64,000 nt of DNA from contig JAKTNV010000009.1 in assembly GCA_022747635.1 (NCBI GenBank), forward strand, positions 223,501 through 287,500, in the 5' to 3' direction. Positions 42,069-52,300 of the stretch are shown piece after piece. Source of the DNA: Hetaerina americana. Taxonomy: Eukaryota > Arthropoda > Insecta > Odonata > Calopterygidae. Numbering within the stretch: position 1 is the first letter of the stretch; each line of letters opens with the position of its first letter. The notes under the pieces are model-generated. The model ran no database searches. It was not told the DNA's origin and worked only from the letters and a program-made list of their open reading frames with translations. Position numbers and translations under genes: made by a program.

Positions 42069-42461
42069 CGAGTAATGTAATGACAGACGGTCTCTCCGAA
42101 CGCTCATCGTCGTGTGTGTTCCCCCTCCCCATGTTGAAGTTGCGACACCACCGCCGAACAGACGACTGGTCCATTACATTGTCTCCATACACCTCCTTTA
42201 ATTGGCGATGAATATCACATGGGCGAACGTTTCTTGCATTGAGGAATTTAATCACTGCCCTCACTTCACAACTGGCGGCGTTCTCAATTTTTTTAAACAT
42301 TGTAAACAATCACAGAAACAACACAGGCAATGCTAGCGTCACGCAACTTGGCTCAGAGAAGGCAGACAAGCCACTGAAGCTATCTGACCTCGTCCAGCGG
42401 CTACTCGCGTCGTCAGCACTTCATGCGGCACGAACGGGTACTACTTTCCGGATGACCCTCG
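42069..42461 (-). mobile_element. mariner deletion derivative inserted in LINE-B
   Basis: Flanked by TA at 42067-42068 and 42462-42463; LINE-B reads through when it is removed. The right end carries the full terminal repeat. The left end keeps only its first four bases (CGAG) before an internal deletion. It encodes the transposase N-terminal helix-turn-helix from 42309 downward (KIENAASCEVRAVIKFLNAR, VYGDNVMDQSSVRRWC) to about 42075. It is near-identical to the matching part of 46312-47064. Confidence 0.88.
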
Positions 42462-42463
42462 TA

Positions 42464-42585
42464 GATTTCTTTGAGACTTGCCCGAAATCATCACAAACAT
42501 TGAAATAATAGACGGAATTAGTGACCGTAAGGCTATTTTTGTAGAGTTAAAAACTAAGTTTGTGAAAATAAACAAAGAAAAGCGT
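42464..42585 (+). pseudogene. LINE-B endonuclease C-terminal piece
   Basis: CCCGAAATCATCACAAACAT to GAAAAGCG matches 14340-14440 in the other LINE-B copy, covering the region of the catalytic SDH, here SD-R by substitution (GTGACCGT). It is then replaced by the PLE fragment. Confidence 0.75.
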
Positions 42586-43168
42586 TGTCTCAAGCGTAAC
42601 TTTGTGGAATTTGCATAACATATTGAAATGTAATGAAATAATTGACTTTGTAATTCCACACACTTTATTTAAAAACACGACCCAGGTTTCGACGTTGAAC
42701 GTCATCATCAGGTGGTCCTCATAGAAGCACGCTGGCTATATATACCTTCTGATCATAGGAGGGGGGGGTTGGTCAGAGAGGGAGGTCGGAGGTTACAATG
42801 TAGCTGGGAAGATAAGAGAATTACATTTTTGACTTAGAAGAGTGGTAGGTCTAGGAGTGGGGAGTGGGAGGGATACAAAATTTCGTTGGCAAGATCATCT
42901 TTCCAACGGACACATTTCAAAATTTCTAACTGCTCCATAGCATCGAGCCTTTGACCTTTTTCTTCAAAATAAATAATTTTGTGGTCACTTTCGATGAGGT
43001 GCTTTGCAAAGAGGGATGTTATGTTCTTATTTTTTACACATGTTTAGTGTTATTTAATCCTTTCTTTAAATTTCCGTCCTGTTTGCCCAATATACTTTGT
43101 GCTACAATCTGAGCACTTTAACTCATGCACTCCACTCCTCTCGTTTTTGGGGACTTTGTCTTTGTTTT
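42586..43168 (-). pseudogene. PLE fragment: GIY-YIG start and 3' terminus
   Basis: On the minus strand 43140-43040 encodes GVHELKCSDC-TKYIGQTGRK-FKERIK, a GIY-YIG nuclease start, followed by a decayed C-terminal region. The element's 3' part follows, with a hammerhead-like motif and AAATAAAGTGTGTGG. It replaces about 500 bases of LINE-B (14450-14965 in the other copy). A different PLE family from the one at 17.9 kb. Confidence 0.78.
42677..42713 (-). ncRNA. Hammerhead ribozyme motif of a PLE
   Basis: In minus-strand order: CTGATGA (42711-42705), a stem II hairpin GACGTT-C-AACGTC (42703-42691), GAAA (42690-42687), a very short stem III ACC-TG-GGT (42687-42680), then C42679 as cleavage position. 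All core positions are canonical. Minimal hammerheads with a very short helix III are known in PLE termini. Activity was not tested. Confidence 0.75.
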
Positions 43169-43404
43169 TGGGGACCATTTCGTCCAGAGCGTCTACAATA
43201 AAAACACTATCCTCTACACCCACCCGGGGAACACCTGAGCGATATAGAAATAACCAAGAAGGGAATGGAACATTTGCTCCGTATTATCAAAGGAAACAAA
43301 GCCCCTGGTCCGGAAGAAATGCCTGCTAGAATATTAAAGGAATTAGCTGAAAACATTGCCCCGTTTTTACACATTGTTTTTCTAAAATTGGTAGACGATG
43401 GCTC

Positions 43405-44890
43405 TGCACCTCCGCAACCTCGTTTCCCCGCAAGCCGCCGTAAGGGCGTGTGGGGGTGTTAGGACACCAACCGTAATTTAGAAAAGAAAAAAAACCGCAT
43501 GCAAAAACCACAAATTCATACATCCACAAAAAACATGGCATACATTCATGCAAGAACACATACACCCCAAACACACATGCAAACACTCAAACTAGCAACT
43601 AACATACACATGCACCTGAAACTATACCTAACATCTTTGCAATGTTTAATTTTGTTCCCACCAGTAAATTCAATGTTTTTAATATTTCTTAAGTGACTTC
43701 GGTTTCTTACTATAATGATATCTGATTGTTCGGGGAAAGAATATGAGTATTTGTATGTATCTGTACTGGAATCTATCTCCCTTATTTTATCTTTGTGGTC
43801 TGATCTACCTGAGTAGTGTGGGGCCATTATAATTTATTTGGTGTCATCGTTGAACTCGTTTGTTCTGAACCTTTCCAAAAGTCTAAGCCCCGCTTGTTCT
43901 CTCCGCACTTCAAGTGGTTCCCAGCCTAATTCCCCTAAGAGACCTGTCACACTTGTGTTCTTATCATAACAATTTTAATAATTTTAATCTAGCGGATTTT
44001 CTCTGGACTTTATCTAATTCCGTTTGCCAAATTTTCTCCCACGGATACCAAATACTTGCGGCATATTCCAAATGAGGTCTAACTAGAGCAAAATAACACC
44101 TCTCTTTAACTTTTTCATTACATTTCCCCACCACCCGTTTTATGAAGCCAAGTTTCTTTAAAGCTGATCCGCATATTTTCCTGATATGTGCTCCCCATGA
44201 AAGGTGTGGTGTTAGAACAACCCCCAAATATTTAACTTGATTTGCTGTAGTCAATACTGAACCCTCTATTTTGTAGTTTATATCCTTTTCCTCGCTTCCT
44301 TTATTCCAAAATTTCAAAACTGCGCATTTATCTATATTAAGTGTTAATCCCCATTTATTGCACCATTCCGAGATATTGTCTAAGTCTCTGGAGAGTAGCT
44401 CGCGATCTAGTTGGCTCCTTATTTCCCTGTATATCACCGTGTCGTCAGCAAATAACCTTAGATTGCTACTAACGTGTGTGCTTAAGTCATTTATGTATAT
44501 TAAGAACAGAAGAGGCCCTAATACACTTCCCTGGGGGACGCCCGAAGTTACATCTCTCTCCGTTGAGCACAACCCATCTATGACTACTATTTGTTTGCGG
44601 TTTGACAAGAAGTCTCTAATCCAATTAATTATTTTCTCATTGATCCCATAGTATTTAAGTTTATGTAACAATTTATTGTGTGGGACATTGTCGAAGGCTT
44701 TGTTGAAATCCAGGAATACTGCATCGACTTATGTGTTATTTTCTCCCGATCTAAGTATATCGTGAATGAAGAGACCAAGTTGTGTTTCGCAAGATCTGCT
44801 TTTCCTAAATCCGTGCTGGTTGTGGATTAGTATTTTCTTACTATCAAGAAATCTCATAATGTTAGTGACAATAATATGTTTCAATATTGA
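43405..44890 (-). pseudogene. LINE-B RT and 3' end, inverted relative to its 5' part
   Basis: Minus strand from 44890: HNQHGFRKSRSCETQLGLF-like, then an open 235-aa stretch (44671-43964). That stretch has GVPQGSVLGPLLFLIYINDL, LFADDTVIYREI (catalytic Asp pair intact), INYKIEGSVLTTANQVKYLG, VVLTPHLSWGAHIRKICG and CYFALVRPHLEYAASIWYP. After a break, ORF2 ends near 43640, with the 3' UTR to about 43425 including GGCTTGCGGGG. RT motifs are all present in this piece; only the 5' portion is on the other strand. Confidence 0.86.
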
Positions 44891-44922
44891 GCATGATTAC
44901 CATGTATTTTTGAATGATCATA

Positions 44923-45652
44923 CGAGGACTGTCCAGAAATAAACTTACGTTTTGAAATAAAGTACGAACCTAATGACAAGGCAAAGTTTTATAGAATACA
45001 TTTGATAGGCACATTTTAATCCATTTTTCTATCTATAATCGCCATTCAATTCGAGGAATTTATCATAGCGATACACAAACTTTTACATTCCTTCTGTACG
45101 GAAATATGCCGCCTCATTTTTACATCAGTATGAAATTCTGTGTCAATGATAAAGCGCTATATTATAAGTCATGGTTAGCGAGAGATCGCTAATCGTAAAT
45201 CGGCGATTTTTATGAATTTTTCAGTTGATTTTCACAGTCAGTTCATCTGTTCACAAGGCTATGCCGACCACCGCGGTGTCCTCGTCGTGTGAACATTGGT
45301 GCTGCGGCCATTTTTAAACTGAATGCACTACTGCCTCACTGCACCTTCTTTCATTACTATTCTGTCTCCGCACACTTCACGAATTTGCCGGTGAATTTCA
45401 ATTGGCTTGCTTTACTTTTTCCAGTGAAAATCTAATCACAGATCGTACTCAAAAACTTGCGGGATACTCCATTGAAGCGCATACTTTAACGGTTCGTAGG
45501 GAGCAAAGTAGAAGAACCACAGTCTGCAGACTACCACAACAGCAGGATGAGCAGTCCTGAGTTTAGGGACGTTTGGGCACCAAGATGGCAGCTCTAGTTC
45601 TACCCACCGCCACGCTAGGTCTAAACGTAAGTAACTTTCTGCACGGACCTCG
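44923..45652 (-). mobile_element. mariner, non-autonomous copy with terminal repeats
   Basis: TA flanks it at 44921-44922 and 45653-45654. Ends are imperfect inverted repeats (CGAGGACTGTCCAGAAAT against CGAGGTCCGTGCAGAAAG, both then reaching ACTTACGTTT). The minus strand holds a decayed transposase N-terminus (NEIHRQIREVCGDRIVMKEG-like near 45410-45350). No catalytic domain. It lies at the distal edge of the inverted LINE-B half. Confidence 0.8.
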
Positions 45653-45654
45653 TA

Positions 45655-46309
45655 AAATATATAGCACGACAGAGTGGCGCACAGAATCGGGAAAAATGTA
45701 GGAGAGCATCTATGGCCCTGCCTGAAGGTAGCAGGGCGTTAGAAAATATGCAACCCCAATAATATTATTTTATATTTAATATGCGAATACGAAGGGAAGA
45801 GCGGGGGGAGGGGGGTAGGGCGCCCTCCCGTGCGCATTCGTCGCCGTTGACCTCGGAGCAGAAAAATGAAACACGCCGCAGGTCGCAATGCGCCCTAGAA
45901 CCTCCTGTTGTCCCCCAGCCGCCGCCTGCCCATTTCCCCTCCTCGGAGTCCTCTCTTGGGAGACTCCGAGCACTATTTTCCTCTGACATGACACAAACTA
46001 TTCTTAAAGCCCTCAGCACATGTACAATCTCCGTCAATACTTCCTATCTCCCTTGATTACATCCGAAATGCCTATTCGTGTGCCTGGCATTCTCAACTCT
46101 CGCACCGATTTTCTACCACCCATCGGTTCTTGGGATCTTCTCTACCCGATTGATGCGTTCCTCGATTTTGACTCGTGACCCGCCTCTCTTCTCCTATCAT
46201 CGCACCTAGAACTAGGTCGTTGGTTATCCCTTCCGTTCATTTTATTTTCACCGAACGTGACGTAACATGTCGACACGCGGTCCATAGTACCTGTGCCATA
46301 TAAAATATA
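45655..46309. other. No recognised feature
   Basis: Mixed composition. A G-rich patch at 45800-45820 is the only notable point. Confidence 0.4.
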
Positions 46310-46311
46310 TA

Positions 46312-47064
46312 CGAGGGTCATCCGGAAAGTAGTACCCGTTCGTGAAATAAAGACACAAAAGTAAATATTAACAAACATAAAAAATTTTATTTGAAAGAGG
46401 ATACTTTAAACTACTTCTCAACATAATCTCCAAGCAAATTAAGGCATTTGTCATAACGTGTGACAAGTTTCTGTATTCCTGCTGCATAGTCCTTCGCCGC
46501 CAGCTCATTGAGATACGCGAGGGACCCATCTTGCACAAATTTTTGCATAATGCAGATGGTGTTTAACAATTTCATGAACAATTGTTCGAGAAACATTGGG
46601 AAAATGCTCACAGATGTCATCAATTGTGACGCGCCGATCGTTCCTCACGAATTCGTCAACTGAGCTCACCAGTTGGTCTGTAATGACAGACGGTCTCCCC
46701 GAACGCTCATCGTCGTGTGTGTTCCCCCTCCCCATGTTGAAGTTGCGACACCACCGCCGAACAGACGACTCGTCCATTACATTGTCTCCATACACCTCCT
46801 TTAATTGGCGATGAATATCACATGGGCGAACGTTTCTTGCATTGAGGAATTTAATCACTGCCCTCACTTCACAACTGGCGGCGTTCTCAATTTTTTTAAA
46901 CATTGTAAACAATCACAGAAACAACACAGGCAATGCTAGCGTCACGCAACTTGGCTCAGAGAAGGCAGACAAGCCACTGAAGCTATCTGACCTCGTCCAG
47001 CGGCTACTCGCGTCGTCAGCACTTCATGCGGCACGAACGGGTACTACTTTCCGGATGACCCTCG
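46312..47064 (-). mobile_element. mariner internal-deletion derivative, both ends intact (753 bp)
   Basis: Exact 33-bp inverted terminal repeats at 46312-46344 and 47032-47064 start CGAGGGTCATCCGGAAAGTA. TA lies on both sides (46310-46311, 47065-47066). Transposase N- and C-terminal coding are joined by a deletion. Good ends and conserved sequence suggest it was mobilised in trans fairly recently. Confidence 0.92.
46505..46912 (-). CDS. Truncated mariner transposase (135 aa), DNA-binding part only
   Basis: Residues about 8-60 form the first helix-turn-helix (AASCEVRAVIKFLNARNVRP, then RQLKEVYGDNVMDESSVRRW). About 65-80 is the GRGNTHDDERSGRPS linker, and about 90-125 is the second helix-turn-helix (VTIDDICEHFPNVSRTIVHE) ending in WVPR. 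The catalytic DDD domain is absent. The true C-terminus (AAGIQKLVTRYDKCLNLLGD, then YVEK) follows in another frame at 46500-46411, so the deletion join is also out of frame. If expressed, it would bind the terminal repeats without cutting. Confidence 0.85.
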   Translation of the reverse strand: MFTMFKKIENAASCEVRAVIKFLNARNVRPCDIHRQLKEVYGDNVMDESSVRRWCRNFNMGRGNTHDDERSGRPSVITDQLVSSVDEFVRNDRRVTIDDICEHFPNVSRTIVHEIVKHHLHYAKICARWVPRVSQ

Positions 47065-47066
47065 TA

Positions 47067-48009
47067 CAAGCTGCTTTATTTTTATTTCTCGCATCGCATC
47101 GCATCCTTTTCCAATTAAGATCACTTGCATAATCTTCGATTTAATGAGATATTTGTGTCACAAATAATTGCAACTAGCATCTACAGGACATCAAATCTAT
47201 GGAAGTATATAATAGATAAATTAGGTAACGAAAAATAGCTTTAAACTTCTAAATTTTCATATGAAAGAGTACTGAAAATATTTTCCAAAACTATTCGCGT
47301 ATTTGTATCATATGCATAGGAAAAATACTGATAATGCCCAATAGATAATAGAATTATTTTCCCCAGAAAATAAAATATATTCCATACAAAATGTTTCCAT
47401 CCAAAACAGTTTAATAATACTATTAGTATTTTTAACGAATTTGACTTATTTCAATGCATTTCATACAAATTTAAAATACTATTAACACTCGTGCATCGCG
47501 CTGGCGTGCTCAGATTGAAATATTAAGAGGATTCATTCGAAAAATAAATTCCGTTGTAAGGCAAGTTCGTAGCTGTGCCGATTCACAAGTAGTTCTAATA
47601 AACCAAGCATAAATATATTTGCGTATCCATATACGTATTGTGAATGCGCTTATTGAAAATCATAAGTTGTTCGCTGTTCTTTGCAGCCGGGACATCAACA
47701 AAAGCTAAGAACTCCTCTGCCTCTCATCCTCGCTCGGAGTTGCCCCTCCTTGTTCCCACTGCCAAGCGATCGATATTCTAACCTGCGACGCATAGACTCT
47801 TTTTATAGAACATGCATTGAATTGAGAATTGATTCGACTTCTTTTAATAATATATTCGTATTCACAGACCTCTAATATCCATATAACTTCAGTTTCAATT
47901 CATTCGGAGGTCTGAGCAATGTTTTATTTCATTTCGTCCGCCTAGACGTGGGGTCACCCCACTGTGCGTCGTGTTGTTAACTATATACGTGTTGGTATAG
48001 ATCAACAAT
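47067..48009. other. No recognised feature
   Basis: Predominantly AT-rich DNA with no frame or repeat that I can assign. Confidence 0.45.
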
Positions 48010-48013
48010 AGGT

Positions 48014-48559
48014 ATGGGGGATGAAAAGAAAATTTGGCAATGTACCCGGGCAGATAGGGAAGGGTTCCAGGAATTTTCAAGGGGCAAGTTTCCTGGATGG
48101 GCAGCTAGTGGAGCGACCGTGGAGAAAATATGGGAAACATTCAAAGAAATAATTCTTGAAGGGCAAATGAAGTATGTTCCCATAAAAAAATTGAAACAGA
48201 ACACGGATCCGGAGTACTACAACAAAACCATAAAAAAACTAAAGATAGCGGTAAGAAAGGCGCACAGATTAAAGAATAAAAGTAAAGAAATGTCACACCA
48301 TTACAGGACCTTGGTCCGGAACCTAAATAGGGAAAAGAAGGAGGCAAAGGAAAAATTTTTTATGAACGCAATTTCTAAAGACAATGCAACGAAATTTTAT
48401 AGATACATGAGAACGAGGAAAGATAACAGGGAACGCGTGAATATATATATGTTAAAAACTAAGAAAAATGGCATTGTAACAGACACTGTAGAAATAGCAA
48501 ATGTTCAACTCCTGCTTTACGGATGTTTTTCGGGGAATAGAAAACAAAAAGGAAGATAA
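48014..48559 (+). pseudogene. LINE-C ORF2 linker (181 aa piece)
   Basis: A basic region between endonuclease and RT: WETFKEIILEGQMKYVPIKK, DPEYYNKTIKKLK, RKAHRLKNKSKEMSHHYR, then FYRYMRTRKDN. The last 18 residues are out of register because the frame shifts near 48500-48510 to that of the next piece. Confidence 0.8.
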
Positions 48560-49802
48560 GGCTTGCCTAAATTGCTCAGAAACGACCGAGAACTTCATCA
48601 GTATAACAGCACCAAATAGTTTACTGCCCTCGACAAACGGTATTATTGTGGAGGACTCATATATTGTGAAAAAAATAAGGAGGATGAGGAAAAATAAGTC
48701 AGTGGGGCCGGATAATATATCAACTGACATTCTAAAACTGGGTGATACCGCAATAGCTTTGTACCTGAGTCATCTATTCAAAGTAACTTTAAATAATGAT
48801 GCCTTGCCCAATGATTGGAAAAAAGCAAATATTACACAATTTGTCAAGAAAGGGGATAAAACAATTGCCAAAAATTATAGACCGGTAAGCATAACCTCAG
48901 TTGTTTGCAAAATAATGGAAAAAAGAATCGCTGACTACATTCGGGAATGGTGGGGAAGAGATAGATGGCTCTTTAAACACCAACATGGGTTTAGAACGGG
49001 ATACTCGTGTGAAACACAGCTTTTGGGATTAAGTCAATGCATCGGCGACGCAATAGACGAAGGAAAGGAAGTGGATGCAGTAATTGTTGATTTTTCGGCA
49101 GCTTTTAACCGAGTGCCTAACGATAAATTATTGTTAAAGTTGGTTTTGTTACCATTGTTACCATTGTTAACATTGGACTTGAGGGTAAAACAATGGATAA
49201 AAAATTTTCTTAGAGGCAGAATTCAAAAAGTAAAATTAGGGGATACATTTTCAAATGAGGCGAGCGTTTTAGCAGGAGTTCCACGAGGCAGTGTTCTAGG
49301 GCCATTACTCTTCATAGCTTACGTAAACGATCTACCAAACAATTTACATTCCCAAATAAGACTCTTTGCTGATGACTGCATTATATACAGACGGATAGAG
49401 CATGTAAATGGCCACGTAATACTACAAAATGACATCGATCGCCTTGGTGACTGGGTTACAAATAATAATGTGGGTATTAATATAAGTAAAAGTAAGCATT
49501 TAAAATTTGAAAATAAAAAGAATGCAGAAAAGGAAATTTACACCCTCTTTGGAGGAAGAATCCCATGTACTAGTCAATGCAAATATTTAGGCATTTATTT
49601 AACTAGGGATCTTGGGTGGGGAGTCCAAGTAGATAATTTGACACGGAAGGCATTTAAAGTATTGCATTGGGTGATGAGAAATTTAAAAGGAAGTAGCGTA
49701 GCCACAAAAGAAAAAGCATATAAGGCACTGGTTATCCCTATCCTAGAATACTCCTCCATAGTATGGGATCCATATGAGGTGGGACATATTAAAAAGATTT
49801 AA
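48501..49802 (+). pseudogene. LINE-C reverse transcriptase (433 aa piece)
   Basis: Motifs in order: MRKNKSVGPDNISTDILKLG (about residues 60-80), NYRPVSITSVVCKIMEKRI, FKHQHGFRTGYSCETQLLGL, EVDAVIVDFSAAFNRVPNDK (catalytic Asp), AGVPRGSVLGPLLF, LFADDCIIYRRI (catalytic Asp pair), LGDWVTNNNVGINISKSKHL and CKYLGIYLTRDLGWGVQVDN, then the C-terminal EKAYKALVIPILEYSSIVWD. All RT catalytic residues are present. A 9-bp triplication inserts residues after KLLLKL. A frameshift near 49795 separates the last piece. Confidence 0.88.
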
Positions 49803-50181
49803 AAAAGTTCAAAGAAAGGCAGCAAGATGTGTACACGGAAGGTACAAAAGAGCAGATAGTGTTACAGAAATGTTAGATATACTGAAATGGGAGAGTTTGA
49901 AAAATAGAAGAAAAAGGAGTAGGTTAGGCGCGATGTATAGAATTGTTAAAAAGGACGAAGCGTGGGAAGATTTATGGCAAGGGATAGAAAAGCCTAACTT
50001 TAAGGGAAAAAACGACCATCATTTCAAAATAAAAATAAGGACTCAAAAAACAAATAAGAAAAAATACTCCTTTTTAAATAGAACTATTATTGATTGGAAC
50101 CAGCTGCCTGGAGGTTTGTTTGAGCCCTTTCCATCCAATTTTAGAAGTTTTAAGTGTCAGTGTAAAGCAGCCACTGGGTGA
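49774..50181 (+). pseudogene. LINE-C ORF2 C-terminus
   Basis: FKKVQRKAARCVHGRYKRAD, then SVTEMLDILKWESLKNRRKR and YSFLNRTIIDWNQLP form the usual C-terminal region of CR1/L2-like ORF2. The stop at 50179-50181 is the probable native terminus. The frame differs from the preceding piece. Confidence 0.85.
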
Positions 50182-50427
50182 TAAACTTCACTGTAGTTAT
50201 GAAAATATTGTTTGTATATGATGTGGACGGCATTTTGTATGTGATGTGGAAGTTTGTTTGTATGTGATGTGGAAGTGTCATTGTATGTAAAAATATTTTG
50301 CCTCTTATCTGTTTTTATAGGTGTCCGTATGTAATTTTCGTTGTCAGAGATACCTTTGACCAAACTTGACCTTTGCCACCAGGAAAATCGCCTCATTGCA
50401 ACGTAATTGTGTAAATAATAATAACTG

Positions 50428-51239
50428 CGGTGACACCTGCGGATGACATGAAAGATATTATTCGAAGGCCATTGTGTTCTCGAGAAATATTTTCAACAGT
50501 CAACTTCAGGTATCCATAAGGAAAACAATTATTAATAGTGCCGTAAATGAGATTCATTTGAAATTCCTTTCTATTATGTGATTTCCTTATCAGCTCTAGG
50601 TTTAACATATAAGTTGATGAGAAAGGTTTGGTTCATGTGGGCTAAAAGTAGTGGCATCATTAATTAACGATGCATTTTAAGCTTATGTTTAAAGTGTGAA
50701 AAATTCATTATTAGAGTGTACATTCCCATCATTGGTTTATTGGTTTGCAACAGACCTCCAATCTCTCTGAATTCCACAAAATCTCTTCATAAATCCATAA
50801 ATCCTTTCACTCGACTTCTCTAACTTATGCCTTTGATTAACCCTCGCCTTACACAAGGTCCGCAGAACTTTTCCAATTAATGCTCCTCTTCTTTCTATAA
50901 GTGTTCCATTATCTTCTCTTCTCACTCAAGGAGAAAGAGCCGGGAGCTACTCGAAGCAACATTAACCCCCGAAGTCTTGCCTCTCGTCGGCGTGAGCGAA
51001 GTCGTAGATCGCGGATCCGTGGCGATTCGAGCAGTGAGTTGAACTCTGAAGGGAAGCGGGCGGATGGTGTCATGGGGGACTCTGGCCATCTGTAGCCCTG
51101 CCCCGAGGATGGTCCTGGACCTCTGGTTTAGAGCCGAGCGGAAGGCGTGCATCTGAGGTTTCATCATTTCTGGAGTGATCTCGGAAATTCGCTGACCTTC
51201 AGTCGGAAAACCTACTGAGTAGGAACTAGGAGTTGTGTC
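50428..51239. other. No recognised feature
   Basis: A minus-strand frame at 50737-50925 (KARVNQRHKLEKSSERI) could be a LINE remnant but I cannot place it. Confidence 0.35.
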
Positions 51240-51690
51240 CAGGAAGTAACATACGTCCCGCATTACAAACGATTACAACAAAGAGATACAAAAGAGATCA
51301 ACCCGCATTACAAAAACATTCCATCTTCCCAAATACCGCACGGCTATATATGAAAAGTCTTTCAGTATTTCATCCAGTAAACTATGGAACTCTTTGCCTA
51401 ATAATGTAAAATTATCCAGGAACACATCCCAATTCAACAGGAAAATGTCTGAATATCTGTCTACCACACTACCAAAATGACCTTATTACTGTTCTATCAG
51501 GCTAAATATTTAACTATTGTTCTTTGTATTTGTATGTATGTATTGTACTATATGTTTCGTTCAACTGATGTTAAATTATGTCTTGTTTCACTAGTTTAGA
51601 ACCAGTTTCACTCCATAGGTTTCAAAACCTAATGTAACCTGTATTCCGCTCCAAGGCACTTTGCTCCCAGAGCAATAAAAATTGTTTATA
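51240..51690 (+). mobile_element. LINE 3' end, fifth CR1/L2-like type
   Basis: 51270-51480 in shifting frames resembles the ORF2 C-terminus of CR1/L2-like LINEs (FHPVNYGTLC and NSTGKCLNICL-like residues around a WNSLP equivalent). A 3' UTR follows, ending GAGCAATAAAAATTGTTTATATA. No RT part remains. Confidence 0.5.
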
Positions 51691-51724
51691 TATATATAAA
51701 ATTGTTTATATATGTTTATATATA

Positions 51725-52155
51725 CGTTTCGACCCAGCGTGGCGGTGTGTTTTAGGGCGTGAGCCACCGTCTCCTGCTGTGTCTAGACGTCCCTACACTC
51801 AGCACTGCTCATCCTGCTGTGGTGGTAGTGCGCACTCTGTGGTTCTTCTACTTTGCTCACTTCGAACCGTTAAAGTATGCGCTTCAATGGAACATCCAAC
51901 GAGTTGTGAAGTGCGATCTGTGATTTGGTTTTCACTGAAAAAAAACTAAAGCGAGCCAATTGAAATTCACAGGCGAATTCGTGAAGTGGATACGGAGACG
52001 GAATAGTAATGAGTGAAGTCGTAGTGAGGTAGTGGTGCATTCTCGGCTTAAACATGACCACGCACCCCCCCCCCCCTCAAACGCACCGATCGGTCACGAC
52101 GAAGACACCGCAGTGGTCGGCCTAGCCTTGTGAACAGATGAACTGACGGTAGGCG
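51725..52155 (+). pseudogene. mariner fragment, same family as 44923-45652
   Basis: Diverged inverse counterpart of 45200-45645: ACCCAGCGTGGCGGTG, CTCATCCTGCTGTGGTGG, CAATTGAAATTCACAGGCGAATTCGTGAAG in pieces. It decodes EIHRRIREV of the transposase N-terminus at about 51965-51990. The outermost terminal repeat is missing. Confidence 0.72.
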
Positions 52156-52261
52156 GTGGATGTCTTCAGAGACGGAACTGAAAAGCTAGTGCGCATATAA
52201 ATCCCGTCACACAACACATGAAACATTCTACATATTTCTGTCCTCCGATGAGAATGAGCAG

Positions 52262-52300
52262 AGAGTAAACTTCTACATGAAATATGTAGAAGTTTACTCT
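52262..52300. repeat. Perfect hairpin, 17-bp arms
   Basis: Arms 52262-52278 and 52284-52300 pair exactly around GAAAT. Not at an element end that I can identify. Confidence 0.9.

Larger units (their letters stand above)
48010..50427 (+). mobile_element. LINE-C, 5'-truncated, best preserved LINE in the window
   Basis: It starts downstream of the endonuclease and runs through RT to a 245-base 3' UTR that ends in TAATAATAA. Only two frameshifts separate three open pieces. CR1/L2-like by RT motifs but clearly distinct from LINE-A and LINE-B in sequence and 3' tail. Confidence 0.85.
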
